A DNA stretch of 64,000 bases. It comes from Stomorhina lunata. Taxonomy: Eukaryota > Arthropoda > Insecta > Diptera > Rhiniidae. The stretch is from positions 33,770,718-33,834,717 of the forward strand of contig OW121742.1 in assembly GCA_933228675.1 (NCBI GenBank). The letters run 5' to 3'. Positions 45,346 through 56,574 of this stretch are shown piece by piece. The notes beneath the pieces are model-generated. The model did no database searches. It had not been told where the DNA came from and saw nothing but the letters and a program-made list of their open reading frames with translations. The first letter of the stretch is position 1, and each line of letters starts with the position of its first letter. The position numbers and the translations under genes are program-made.

Positions 45346-46357
45346 ACCAGACCTTTAAGGAGCTAGGACAGACTAAGCGTAACTTATCATGAAAATAAAG
45401 CTTAATTACTCTTTATACATGAAAACATCATAATCCCTAACTTCACTTTATTTGAATGCCTAAATTAAAGCATACCCGCATTCAAAATTCTCAATTGTTC
45501 TAGAATGTTAAATGGTTTTGCAACACGTTCCTCTATACTAAAAGTTGTCCTTTCCATTTAATTTCTTCAAAACAAATTCCTTAACAAAAACTCCTGATTG
45601 TTGGATTTTTAATGGTCTCCTACAATTGTCAATTGTCCTGTCTGTTCAAATTTTTTTCAATCATCTCAAAACGTGTAACTAATGCGAATAAATTCTACAA
45701 ATATGCGTATGAAGAAAAGCCCTTTGGTATAAAGGACACATGGGGAATTGGAAAAACAAACTCATCATTGTCTTATCTTCAGGAAAAACATACATACATA
45801 CATCTTAGGCTGGGATAAATGAATTTTAGCACAGAAAGACAGTCGGACATCAGTAAATGAATGGCTAGAATACCTTTCTCGTATTAGATTTGTATTTGCC
45901 TTAATGAATTGTAACCAACAGGATAAGCAGAAGAAAGGAATTCTTTCATTCTTCCAGCTGTTGGTTAGTTTTATGTTAGAGTATCTGTTGACTATTCATA
46001 ATTTCCATTATTGTTTGCATTATTGGATTCGAACTGTCTGGATTCTTACTTCATGCAATCATTTCATTTTTATTTTCATTTAGGTTTTTGTTATTTTTGT
46101 ATTATTGATCTCTTTTTCTTTTGGTATTTGTTGAATATGAACATATGAATATCGTCACATGAAATGGAAGAGGGCAGAACTAAGAAAAGTAATTTCTTTA
46201 CTTAGTTTTTTTATTTACCATTTTTTCTGTAAATGAAATTCTTCTAAGCCTTAAATTTTGTTAAAGTCCTTTTCCATTTTAATGAACGCTATGATAGAAG
46301 CATTTACTGAATGCAAGAGCTCCATTATTTCTTCATTTTTCCATTTATATCCCTTAG

Positions 46358-46493
46358 GTACGCATTGATGTCCATGGTGCAAGATTAATTGCAATTGTTG
46401 ATGAACATCAAGAGGAAGTTTATCTTAAGGGCCTGAATCATGATACAAACTATGGGGTATCAACAAATTTACCATCAGTTGTCCTAGTGGGAG
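46358..46493 (+). CDS. axo: Axotactin-like, exon 4 (laminin-G domain)
   Basis: Acceptor CCCTTAG, donor GAG-GTAAGT. It reads VRIDVHGARLIAIVDEHQEE, then VYLKGLNHDTNYGVSTNLPS and VVLVGG. Joined to exon 3 this makes WHNVTVRIDVHGARL, the standard W-H-x-V-x-V strand of a laminin-G domain, and VVLVGG is the strand that normally precedes the F-x-G-C-I motif. Phase 0 at the left and phase 1 at the right fit both neighbours. Confidence 0.86.
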
Positions 46494-49400
46494 GTAAGTA
46501 TAAATTTGTAACAAACTTTAAGCTAGAAAAGTTTTAATAATTTTAAAATCTAAAACAAATTTATAATAAAAAAATTGTTAAATAAAAAATCATAAAAAAA
46601 TTTTTCTAAAGAAAAATTTTTATATAAGAAAAAATTGCTAAAGATATTTTCTAACAAAAAATTTCTAAAGAAAAATTTTTTATATTAAAAATTTTCTAAA
46701 GAAATATTTTTACATTAAAAAATTTTTTATAAAAAAAAATAAAAATTCTACCGAAAACTTTTTTCAATAAACATTTTTTAAAGACAAATTTTTCTTTAGG
46801 AAATCTGTTATTATAAAAAAAATTCTTTAGAAAATTGTTTATTATAAAACATTTTTCTCTAGAAAATTTTTTGTTATAAATAATTTTTCTCTAGAAAATT
46901 TTTAATATAAAAAATTTTTCTCTAGAAAATTTTTTATTATAAAAAATTTTTCTTTAGAAATTTTTTTATTATAAAAAACTTTTTAAAGAACAAGTTTCTT
47001 TATAAAAAAATTTTCTTTAGAAAATTTTTTGTTATAAAAAATTTTTCTTTAGAAAATTTTTTGTTATAAAAAATTTTTCTTTAAAAAATTTTTTGTTATA
47101 AAAAATTTTTCTTTAAAAAATTTTTTATTATAAAAAATTTTTTATTATAAAAAACTTTTTTTTTAGAAAATTTTTTATTATAAAAAACATTTTAAAGAAC
47201 AAGTTTCTTTATAAAAAAATTTCTTTAGAAAATTTTTTGTTATAAAAAATTTTTCTTTAGAAAATTTTTTGTTATAAATAATTTTTCTTTAGAAAATTTT
47301 TTATTATAAAAAATGTTTCTTTAGAAAATTTTTTATTATAAAAAATTTTTTAAAGAACAAGTTTCTTTATAAAAAATTTTTCTTTAGAAAATTTTTTATT
47401 ATAAAAAATTTTTCTTGAGAAAATTTTATATTATAAAAAATTTTTCTTTAGAAAATTTTTTATTATAAAAAATTTTTCTTTAGAAATTTTTTTATTATAA
47501 AATATTTTTTTTAGAAAATTTTTTATTATAAAAAATTTTTTAAAGAACAAGTTTGTTTATAAAAAAATTTTCTTTAGAAAATTTTTTATTATAAAAAATT
47601 TTTCTTTAGAAAATTTTTTAGTATAAAAAACATTTCTTTGGAAAATTTTTTATTATAAAAAAATTTTCTTTAGAAAACTTTTTATTATAAAAAAATTTTC
47701 TTTAGAATATATAATAGACGTTTCTTTAGAAAATTTTTTATTATAAAAAATTTTTCTTTAGAAAATTTTTAATTATAAAAAATTTTCTTTAGAATATATA
47801 ATAGACGTTTCTTTAAAAAAAAATTTATAATAAAAAAATTTTCTTTAGAAAATGTTTTATTATAAAAAATTTTCTTTAGAAAAATTGTTATTATAAAAAA
47901 AAAATATTAGAAAATTTTTTATTATAAAAAATTTTTCTTAAGAAAATTTTTAATTATAGAAAATTTTTCATTACAAAATTTTTTATTATTAAAGAAATTT
48001 TTTTTTTTTAAATGAAAAAAATTGTATAAATTTTTTATAATAAAAAAATATTGTTCTAAAGAAAAATATTTGATACCAAAGATTTTCTAAGGAAATATTT
48101 TTTATTTATTAAATTTTTCTTTAGAAAATTTTTTGTTATAAATAATTTTTCTTTAGAAAATTTTTTATTATAAAAAATTGTTCTTTAGAAAATTTTTTAT
48201 TATAAAAAACTTTTTAAAGAACAAGTTTCTTTATAAAAAATTTTTCTTTAGAAAATTTTTTATTATAAAAAATTTTTTATTATAAAAAACTTTTTGAAGA
48301 ACAAGTTTCTTTATAAAAAAATTTTCTTTAGAAAATTTTTTGTTATAAAAAATTTTTCTTTAGAAAATTTTTTGTTATAAAAAATTTTTCTTTAGAAATT
48401 TTTTTATTATAAAAAATTTTTCTTTAGAAAATTTTTTATTACAAAAATTTTTTTAAAGAACAAGTTTCTTTATAAAAAAATTTTCTTTAGAAAATTTTTT
48501 ATTATAAAAAATTTTTCTTGAGAAAATTTTATATTATAAAAAATTTTTCTTTAGAAAATTTTTTATTATAAAAAATTTTTCTTTAGAAATTTTTTTATTA
48601 TAAAAAATTTTTCTTTAGAAAATTTTTTATTATAAAAAATTTTTTAAAGAACAAGTTTCTTTATAAAAAAATTTTCTTTAGAAAATTTTTTATTATAAAA
48701 AATTTTTCTTTAGAAAATTTTTTATTATAAAAAACATTTCTTTGGAAAATTTTTTATTATAAAAAAATTTTCTTTGGAAAATTTTTTATTATAAAAAATT
48801 TTTCTTTAGAATATATACTAGACGTTTCTTTAGAAAATTTTTTATTATAAAAAATTTTTCTTTAGAAAATTTTTAATTATAAAAAATTTTCTTTAGAATA
48901 TATAATAGACGTTTCTTTAAAAAAAAATTTATAATAAAAAAATTTTCTTTAGAAAATGTTTTATTATAAAAAATTTTCTTTAGAAAAATTTTTATTATAA
49001 AAAAAAAATATTAGAAAACTTTTTATTATAAAAAATTTTTCTTAAGAAAATTTTTACTTATACAAAATTTTTCTTTACAAAATTTTTTATTATTAAAGAA
49101 AATTTTTTTTTAAAATGAAAAAATTGTATAAATTTTTTATAATAAAAAAATATTTTTCTAAAGAAAAATATTTGATACCAAAGATTTTCTAAGGAAATAT
49201 TTTTTCTTTATTAAATTTTTCTTTAGAAAATTTTTTGTTATAAATAATTTTTCTTTAGAAAATTTTTTATTATAAAAAATTTTTTATTATAAAAAACTTT
49301 TTAAAGAACAAGTTTCTTTATAAAAAAATTTTCTTTAGAAAATTTTTTGTTATAAAAAATTTTTCTTTAGAAATTTTTTTATTATAAAAAATTTTTCTTT

Positions 49401-51311
49401 AGAAAATTTTTAATTATAAAAAATTTTTTAAAGAACAAGTTTCTTTATAATTTTTCTTTAGAAAATTTTTTATCATAAAAAATTTTTCTTGAGAAAATTT
49501 TATATTATAAAAAATTTTTCTTTAGAAAATTTTTTATTATAAAAAATTTTTCTTTAGAAAATTTTTTATTATAAAATATTTTTTTTTAGAAAATTTTTTA
49601 TTATAAAAAATTTTTCTTTAGAAAATTTTTTATTATAAAAAAAATTTCTTTAGAATATATAATAGATGTTTCCTTAAAAAATTTTCTTTAGAAAATTTTT
49701 TATCATAACAAATTTTTTAAAGAATTTTTTAAAAAATTATAAAAAACTATAATAGAAAAATTTATATCATAAAAAAAATCCTTAGAAAATTTTTTTATAA
49801 AAAATTTTTCTTAAGAAAATTTTTAATTATAAACAATTTTTCTTTACAAAATTTTTTATTATAAAAAATTTTTCTTTAAAAAATTTTTTATTATAAAAAA
49901 TTGTTCTTTAGAAAAATTTTTTACTATAAAAATTGTTCTTTAAAAAATATTTTATTACTAAAAAATTGTTATTACAAAAACTTTTCTACAGAAAAGTTTT
50001 GTATAATAAAAAATTTTCTAAAGAAAATTTTTTTATAACAAAAAATATTCTAACGATAACACATTTTTCTTCTAAAGAAAAATTTTTTATAATAAAAAAT
50101 TAAAAAAAAAAAAAAATTTATAAAAAATTTTCTAAAGAAAATTCTTTATAATAAAATATTTAATTTATAAAAAATTTCTACAGAAAAATTTTTTGTTATA
50201 AAAAATTGTCTAAAAAAAATTTATTACAAAAAATTTCCTAAAGTAAAATTTTTTATTGTAAAAAATTTCTTTAAGAAAAATTTTTGATTATAAAAAATTT
50301 TCTAAAGAAAATATTTTTATAATAAAATTGTTTATTATAAAAAATTTTTTATGATAAAATTTTGTCTTTAAAAAATTTTTCATTGTAAAAAACTTTTCTT
50401 TAGAAAATTTTTGATTATAAAAATTTTTCTTTAGAAAATAACAAATATTTCTATAGAAATTTTTCATTATAAAAAAGACCCTATAGAAAATTTTTCATTA
50501 TTAAAATTTTTCTATAGACAATTTCTTATTGTAAAAAATTTTTCTATAGAAAATTTTTCATTATTAAAAATTTTTCTATAGAAAACTTTTCAATCCAAAA
50601 AATTTTTCTATAGAAAATTTTTTATTATAAAAATTTTTCTATACAAAAATTTTTGTTAAGAAAATTTCTTTTAAAAATTTTTCTAACTTTCTAAAGAAAA
50701 ATATCTTGTAAAAAATTTTTAAAGAAAAATTTTTTTAAAATGAAAAAAATTTTATTAATGTTTTATAATAAAAAAATATTTTTCTAAAAAAAAATATTTG
50801 ATACCAAACATTTTTTAACGAAATATTTTTTATACTAAAAAATTTTCGAAACAAAAATTTTTTATAATTTTCTATAGACAATTTTTTACAAAAAATAAAC
50901 ATCTATGTTAAGATTTTTTATAATGAAAAATTTGCTACAGACAAATTTTTGTAATGAAAATTTTCAAAGAACAATTTTTTATAATAGAAGAGTTTTGTAT
51001 AATCAAAAATTTTTTATTATTAAATATTTTCAGTAGAAAAATTTTTTTTAATAAAATTTCTGTAGAAAATTTTTTATAATGAAAAAAAAATTACCTAAAC
51101 TAAAATTTTATAATATTTCCCCACTTTACCCTCCCACAATTTATAGCTACCAAAAATTTAATTTTCATAAATTGCCTACAAGTTTTAAGCTTATAAATCG
51201 TTGGTCATTTTTCATTTACATTTTAGATTTCTAACTGTTTTGCTAACTAATATCATAACAAAAAAATAGAAATAATTTTGCATGTTTTTTTCTCTTCCTA
51301 ATTTTTCACAG
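46494..51311 (+). other. axo intron 4, satellite-filled
   Basis: A 4,818-bp intron, nearly all of it (46,560-51,110) A+T satellite. Only about 60 bp at the left and 200 bp at the right are unique. Confidence 0.85.
46560..51110. repeat. 32-bp satellite with about 1.1-kb higher-order repeat
   Basis: The unit CTTTAGAAAATTTTTTATTA plus TAAAAAATTTTT is 32 bp long. Marker variants recur as blocks: AAAGAACAAGTTTCTTTATA many times, AATATATAATAGACGTTTC near 47,705, 47,793, 48,897 and 49,654 (with a one-base variant near 48,811), and TGATACCAAAGATTTTCTAA near 48,071 and 49,173, which is 1,102 bp apart. The right part (50,430-50,640) shifts to the TTTCTATAGAAAATTTTTCA subtype. Confidence 0.93.
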
Positions 51312-51596
51312 GACTTTCATCGGAAGAAAAGCTGCATGGTGTTAAATACATCATTGAATCCTTTGTTGGCTGCATACGCAACGTTATATTGTATTCGGGC
51401 AAGGCTGCCTCCGATTTGTTGCCCATTACCCCACTGGTGGCCACAAAACATGAAAACGTTAATGAGGGCTGTTCGGATAAATGTCACTCCCGGCACAATT
51501 TGTGTTTCGTGGGATCGAAATGCATAAATCATTATTATGATATATCGTGTGATTGCTTTGGCACTCACTATGAGGGCGAGCATTGCGATATTTATA
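51312..51596 (+). CDS. axo: Axotactin-like, exon 5 (end of laminin-G domain and EGF-like module)
   Basis: Acceptor TTTTTCACAG, donor TATA-GTGAGT. It reads LSSEEKLHGVKYIIESFVGC then IRNVILYSG, giving the F-x-G-C-I-R motif that closes a laminin-G domain. CSDKCHSRHNLC, FVGSKCINHYYDISCDC and YEGEHCDIY follow: six cysteines plus the G-x-x-C ending of an EGF-like module, as in neurexins. The exon ends in phase 1. No later exon is identifiable before 64,000, so the rest of the protein (further laminin-G and EGF modules are expected from the family) lies beyond an intron longer than 12.4 kb. Confidence 0.86.
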
Positions 51597-51619
51597 GTGA
51601 GTAGAACAAACACTTTTTA

Positions 51620-51633
51620 TTTTTTTTTTTTTT
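51620..51633 (-). other. Poly(A) tract downstream of the nested gene
   Basis: Fourteen uninterrupted A on the minus strand, beginning a few bases past the AATAAA of the nested gene. Together with the lack of introns this fits a retroposed gene copy, but A-runs are common in this window. Confidence 0.4.
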
Positions 51634-51638
51634 AATTT

Positions 51639-51644
51639 TTTATT
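51639..51644 (-). terminator. Polyadenylation signal AATAAA of the nested gene
   Basis: On the minus strand AATAAA lies 41 nt after the stop codon of the CFAP97/cyclophilin-like gene. The transcript would end only a few tens of bases from the axo exon 5 donor on the other strand. Confidence 0.6.
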
Positions 51645-51685
51645 ATAGGAATTTTTACAATTTGTAAAGACAGAAGGAAATTCAT

Positions 51686-52678
51686 TCAAGCAATTAAACC
51701 CACTTTGACCACAACAATATCTTTTTTGGTTTTACCATTTTTTGTACCATAGTCTTGCAGCAGCAGCAAATATTTCAGACCGTTATAAACTACCCCAAAT
51801 GGTATTCTTTCTCCATTTAGCACTGACAAGGCTTTGAAGCTTATTGAGAAATTAAGCAGAAATGGAGGGAAACCATTTAAATAACATTTGGCAAATGACA
51901 AAACTCCAGCACTAGCTCCATGATCGATACAATTCATATCATACAAAATACCGGGCTGACCTAAAACATTATCATCCATGGAAATTCCACCCTCGATCCA
52001 GAGTAATGGAAATATGCGAATGAATTTCAGCTTATCCAAATTTTTATCAGAACACAAGCGCACAAATGCCAGTACAAAATCGGGACAAGCCTCTGTATAC
52101 AGCTGTATACAAAGACGTCCCACTGACCTTACATTCTTAACATAAAGATCTAAAAAGATCTTGGGTCTTAGAAGTTTAGTCATCATTTGATGGTCATGAA
52201 AATCCAAAGTACTCATAAATGCATTCAGAGTTTCTGGAGAAAGGTTAACATTTTCTTGAGTTTTTCTATAAGTTTTCAATTCTTTAAAACCAGAGTTAAC
52301 CGAAGATTTCACTTCCATTATTCTTTTTCCGATTCTAAAATTGTTTCTTTCAATATCGTTCAAGCGTAAGTCCATAAAATTCAAATGATTGGATGGAATA
52401 GGAATATATTTGTTTGTATTTTCTGTTAAACCATGATTTCTTTGTATGTAATTAATTCTTGTAAGCAGCTGAATATTTTCCTTAAGAATTTTTCTAGACG
52501 CCACATAATCTGCCTTTAATCGGCCAACTTTTAGATAAGCGGAAGCATTTAAATAAGGCGGTTTCATATCAACTAGAGATCGAGATTTTTCTATATTCTT
52601 TCTATGGATATTGAAATGTGTTTGAAATTGCCAAGATTTTCGGTCCATATAAAATATCTTGCTCCGTTTTGGTTTCAT
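51686..52678 (-). CDS. CFAP97D1-like plus divergent cyclophilin-like protein, nested antisense in axo
   Basis: One uninterrupted 330-codon frame with an ATG in good context (A at -3). Residues about 20-125 resemble the CFAP97D1 family of ciliary and sperm-tail proteins: SLVDMKPP at 34-41, then LKVGRLKADY, ILKENIQLLTRI, and later LNDIERNNFRIGKRI. Residues about 172-328 follow a cyclophilin fold in order: IFLDLYV, GRLCIQLYTEACPDFVLAF, FIRIFPLLWIEGG, GILYDMNCIDHG, LNGERIPFGVVYNGL, DYGTKNGKTKKDIVVV. The Arg of the active site (221) is kept, but the usual FMxQ, Trp and His positions read LWIE, Val and Arg, so isomerase activity is doubtful. There are no introns and it sits wholly inside an axo intron. 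A testis or cilium role is inferred from the CFAP97 part. Confidence 0.8.
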   Translation of the reverse strand: MKPKRSKIFYMDRKSWQFQTHFNIHRKNIEKSRSLVDMKPPYLNASAYLKVGRLKADYVASRKILKENIQLLTRINYIQRNHGLTENTNKYIPIPSNHLNFMDLRLNDIERNNFRIGKRIMEVKSSVNSGFKELKTYRKTQENVNLSPETLNAFMSTLDFHDHQMMTKLLRPKIFLDLYVKNVRSVGRLCIQLYTEACPDFVLAFVRLCSDKNLDKLKFIRIFPLLWIEGGISMDDNVLGQPGILYDMNCIDHGASAGVLSFAKCYLNGFPPFLLNFSISFKALSVLNGERIPFGVVYNGLKYLLLLQDYGTKNGKTKKDIVVVKVGLIA

Positions 52679-52854
52679 TTTGCACAGAAATTTTTTGAAT
52701 TAAATTTTATTACAATTATAAAAGTAAGAAATTAATTATTTGTAGAAAATGATTTAATATTTTAAGTTTCAAAGCTTTGTATTTTGAAAGCAAGTTTCGG
52801 AAAAGTCATAAGTTTCCGGTTTAAGAAACACAACTCTGATTTAAATTTTTTCTA

Positions 52855-53505
52855 GAAGTAGAACAGAACTAGAACAGAACTAGAACAGAACTAGAACAGA
52901 ACTAGAACAGAACTAGAACAGAACTAGAACAGAACTAGAACAGAACTAGAACAGAACTAGAACAGAACTAAAACAGAACTAGAACTAGAGCAGAACTAGA
53001 ATAGAACTTGAACAGAACTAGAACAGAACTAGAACAGAACTAGAACAGAACTAGAACAGAACTAGAACAGAACTAGAACAGAACTAGAACAGAACTAGAA
53101 CAGAACTAGAACAGAACTAGAACAGAACTAGAACAGAACTAGAACAGAACTAGAACAGAACTAGAACAGAACTAGAACAGAACTAGAACAGAACTAGAAC
53201 AGAACTAGAACAGAACTAGAACAGAACTAGAACAGAACTAGAACAGAACTAGAACAGAACTAGAACAGAACTAGAACAGAACTAGAACAGAACTAGAACA
53301 GAACTAGAACAGAACTAGAACAGAACTAGAACAGAACTAGAACAGAACTAGAACAGAACTAGAACAGAACTAGAACAGAACTAGAACAGAACTAGAACAG
53401 AACTAGAACAGAACTAGAACAGAACTAGAACAGAACTAGAACAGAACTAGAACAGAACTAGAACAGAACTAGAACAGAACTAGAACAGAACTAGAACAGA
53501 ACTAG
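52855..53505. repeat. 11-bp tandem array
   Basis: About 59 copies of AACTAGAACAG, almost perfect apart from a disturbed patch at 52,965-53,010. It lies about 180 bp upstream of the start codon of the nested gene. Confidence 0.98.
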
Positions 53506-53574
53506 AGAAATCTTTTCAATTTTAAAAACTCTAATTTTGAACTTTGAAGAGGGTTTCCTAACTAAAGAGTAAGA

Positions 53575-53790
53575 TCCGTTTATTAGGATTACTCAGCATT
53601 TTTAGGATGACTCAGCAGTGTTTGAATGACTCAGCTGCTTTAGGATGACTTAGTTGCTTTAGAGTGAGTCAGAAGTTTTTTGACTCAGGTGTTTTAGAAC
53701 GAGTCAGCTGTTTTACTATGTGTCACCATTTTTAGGATTAGTCAGCAGTTTTAGGATGACTCAGCTGTTTTATAATAAATTGCTTAGTGT
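53575..53790. repeat. Minisatellite with TGACTCAGC motifs, copy 1
   Basis: Units of about 18-20 bp of the form TTTTAGGATGACTCAGCTG. Three units contain perfect TGACTCAGC and most others are one or two changes away. Related to 57,890-58,260, including flanking phrases (GGGTTTCCTAACTA-like left of it, ATAAATTGCTTAGTGTCT right of it). Confidence 0.8.
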
Positions 53791-54578
53791 CTGTTATAAT
53801 TTTTAACCCAATATTCTGAGTTTGAAATTTTTCACAATTTTTATTTATTTTTTTTTATTAAATTTGAAAGTTACTTTCATCTGTTATCCTTTTAATAAAA
53901 ACCCACATCTCGCGTTATGTTGGCTAAATTGTAAAAAGATAAGTGCCATTAAATTCTAAAGGCTTTATGATATTATTCATAGAAATCCAGAAATGTATCC
54001 TTCAGTAGCGGATTTCCCTATAACTTTAATACAAAGTTTATCAAAAAAACTGTATTGCAATCTGACAAAATGGAAAACGCCAACTACAACAATGTTTTGT
54101 GTCTCTTAAATGCCAAACGCATTTTATCGGCATTTAAATGTACAACAACATTTTAACATTTAACAAGGACAATACATGGATATTTACAACAACTTAAATA
54201 GGTTAAATAGCTTAAGGTGTAAAGTTGTATTTAAATGTATGGAAGAGAAAAGGTTGGCAAAAATATAGAAAAAAAAATTTAAATAAAATACTAGAGTTTG
54301 AATTACTAAATAGATACAAATAAATAGCAGCACTAACACATATCAATGGCATACTTACAGTTACAGATACAGTAGATATGTATTTATATTAAAACATTTG
54401 TTTAGCATATTTCAAAAATTTTAACATTTTCATATGAATGTTTTTGTTTCCATACATTTGTATTTACATATGTATGTATGTTAGTGACTGAGTGTAAGTA
54501 TGTGTGATAACATTTGGTAATTTTGCACAAATATTTTGCCTTCAAGCAAATGACTTAATTAATCTGTCATACTAAATA
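53791..54578. other. Gene-free spacer
   Basis: A+T-rich unique sequence between a minisatellite and the pogo-like element. No supported feature. Confidence 0.5.
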
Positions 54579-55311
54579 CAGGCAAAGCCGGATATAACGA
54601 ATCCCGATTTAACGAAAATTGGATATAACGAACGCTATTATTTTTTCCATTGAATACCTTATATAGCGAATATTAAGCAAATTTAATACGCGATATAACG
54701 AATAATAAAAAAAGTTATGGAAAATTTCCATAAAACATTTAAACATTTTATTAATGTGTATTTTATTAATGTGTATTTGAAAACCGACTAAAAAGAAAGT
54801 AAAAAAAAACAAGTAAAAAATATGTAAACTGTGCAAAAAAAGAATCAAATTGTCGTTTTCGTAAGATTTTGACCCATTCCAACGAAAATTTCGTACAGTG
54901 ATTTTTAAATCTTAAAGAAATATTTCCTCTTAATTTTGTATAAATATAATAAAATTTGAGCGCAAAATCTAAATTTCGGGAAGCCAGACCTATGAAAGGT
55001 TCCTGAAATAAAGAACCGATTTCAGTATTGTTAGTCTCACTATAAAAAAGATGTCTGTACTAATTTTCATGAAATTATCCTTGAAAATGGGACTTTAATA
55101 AGGAGATTACATTGATGACAAGCCTGAACAGCAGTCGAACGAACTGACATCGTTAAATCGAATCAGTTATTGTTTATGAGTAGATTAGTAGGTGGTCTCA
55201 GACCAATATATCTATGGTGGTGTAGAGTATAAAAACTTTGCGATATAACGAATATTTCTGTATTACGAATGAGCCTGACATTATATCTTTCGTTATACCG
55301 GGAGTTGCCTG
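54579..55311. mobile_element. pogo/Tc1-type MITE, 733 bp, TA-flanked
   Basis: It begins CAGGCAAAGCCGGATATAAC and ends GTTATACCGGGAGTTGCCTG, inverted termini of about 25 bp with a few mismatches, and is flanked on both sides by TA, the target duplication of the Tc1/mariner superfamily. GATATAACGAAT phrases are repeated just inside both ends. The centre (about 54,855-55,230) is unrelated to the ends and matches the middle of the element at 59,062-59,845 (for example GACATCGTTAAATCGAATCAG-like sequence). No transposase. Confidence 0.8.
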
Positions 55312-56165
55312 TAATCGATATATGTATGTGTGTATGTATATTTGTACATACGAGTATTTATGAATAGAAACATGTATTTGTATCGTATTTAAATTCATAC
55401 AGAAATTTATATAATACATATTATTGACATGTTTATTTAAATCATATGTATTGACTGGCAATATATTAGACTATTGACGTTAGTATTTGCATGCATAAGT
55501 CATTTGAAGTTAACAGAATTAAATAGAAAATTTTCAAAGAACTATTTAAAATAGATTTTCCTTAATTAGAAAACAGCTTGATAAGTTCTATTTGAAATTT
55601 AATTTAATTATATAAGTTACATAAATTAATATTAATTAATCAAAAAAAAAAAAAAATAGGAATTCGTTAAATTCTTAAATACTTAATCGTATACAACTTC
55701 AAAAAAAAACAATTAAGGAGTATATTCAGTAAAATAGGCCTTTTCTATTTCAGGCAAAATTTTGCCAAATAGCAACAAATAAAATTAGTTAGGTAAGGTT
55801 TCCTTTAATAGATTCGGATATATCTACTATTTTCATAAAATTATTAATTTCCAATTTTTATTTCATTTGAAATTTACTGGGGACAATTTTTTATTAGGAA
55901 CTAAACTCTTTTGTTACATTTATATACATTTTAAGAGCTTTCATATAAGAATAAGCAGTAAAAAGCAACTAAAGTAAAAAAAATGCACAAATTTGGTTTT
56001 TTTTAGATATTCTTAACAAAAAAAAAAAACTTTTGATTTACAAATGTATCAAAAATGTTATGCTACTTTAAAGCGCAATCTGTTTTTTATTATCAGCTGT
56101 TAAAAAAATAAAATCGGATGCAAACTGGCTAAGCTATGGTCGATAAGTTGACGAACCTCGTTAAC
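55312..56165. other. Gene-free spacer
   Basis: A+T-rich sequence with TATG/CATA-rich patches near 55,320-55,490. No supported exon or element. Confidence 0.5.
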
Positions 56166-56169
56166 ATCT

Positions 56170-56490
56170 TTTTTTGAACGATTTGTATTCAAAACGGCTA
56201 CAACCTAAGTTAGGTCATATCCCTAGTTTTCTTAGTATATCAGAATGTAATAGATATAAGAAATATCAGAACATTTAAAGAAAACTTGGGGCCAAATCGC
56301 CACATTCGATATCGATCGAAAACTCGACTTTTAAGCAAATATTTTATAACATATTTTAGGGATTCTTTAAATAATTTACTTTGCAAAAAGTTTAATAAAA
56401 TTTGATATCTAAACATATCCGTTTGTTTGTCAAAACATTTAGTTTAATTTAAATTATTTTACTATTAGGGAACTTTTGACAAATAAGATA
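56170..56490 (+). repeat. Dispersed repeat, uninterrupted copy
   Basis: Contains ACAACCTAAGTTAGGTCAT, then ATAAGAAATATCAGAACATTT and ATCGATCGAAAACTCGACTT. It is matched by 56,575-56,631 joined to 57,388-57,530, and by 45,140-45,345 inverted. It serves as the empty-site reference for the element inserted in the second copy. Confidence 0.7.
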
Positions 56491-56574
56491 CAATCTAGTG
56501 AATGCTAATGAATGCTAAACAAATGTTTCTGAAATATCTTGCATTTTGATCTATATCAAATGCCGTGATTTTGC

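Larger units (their letters stand above)
42215..46357 (+). other. axo intron 3
   Basis: 4,143 bp between ACG-GTAAGT and CCCTTAG. Contents: a tandem duplication of about 76 bp at 42,473-42,625; two inverted relatives of the octamer units near 43,261 and 43,441; a 29-bp satellite patch at 43,545-43,620; a GATTGTTTGATGATT repeat tract with a SINE inside it; and an inverted copy of the 56-kb dispersed repeat at about 45,140-45,345. The last kilobase is unique. No exon is seen inside. Confidence 0.75.

Noticed and set aside
51317..51689. Minus-strand frames opposite axo exon 5
   Set aside because: Shadows of the axo exon and of the T-rich 3' flank. The real minus-strand gene ends at 51,686 with its own stop and poly(A) signal.
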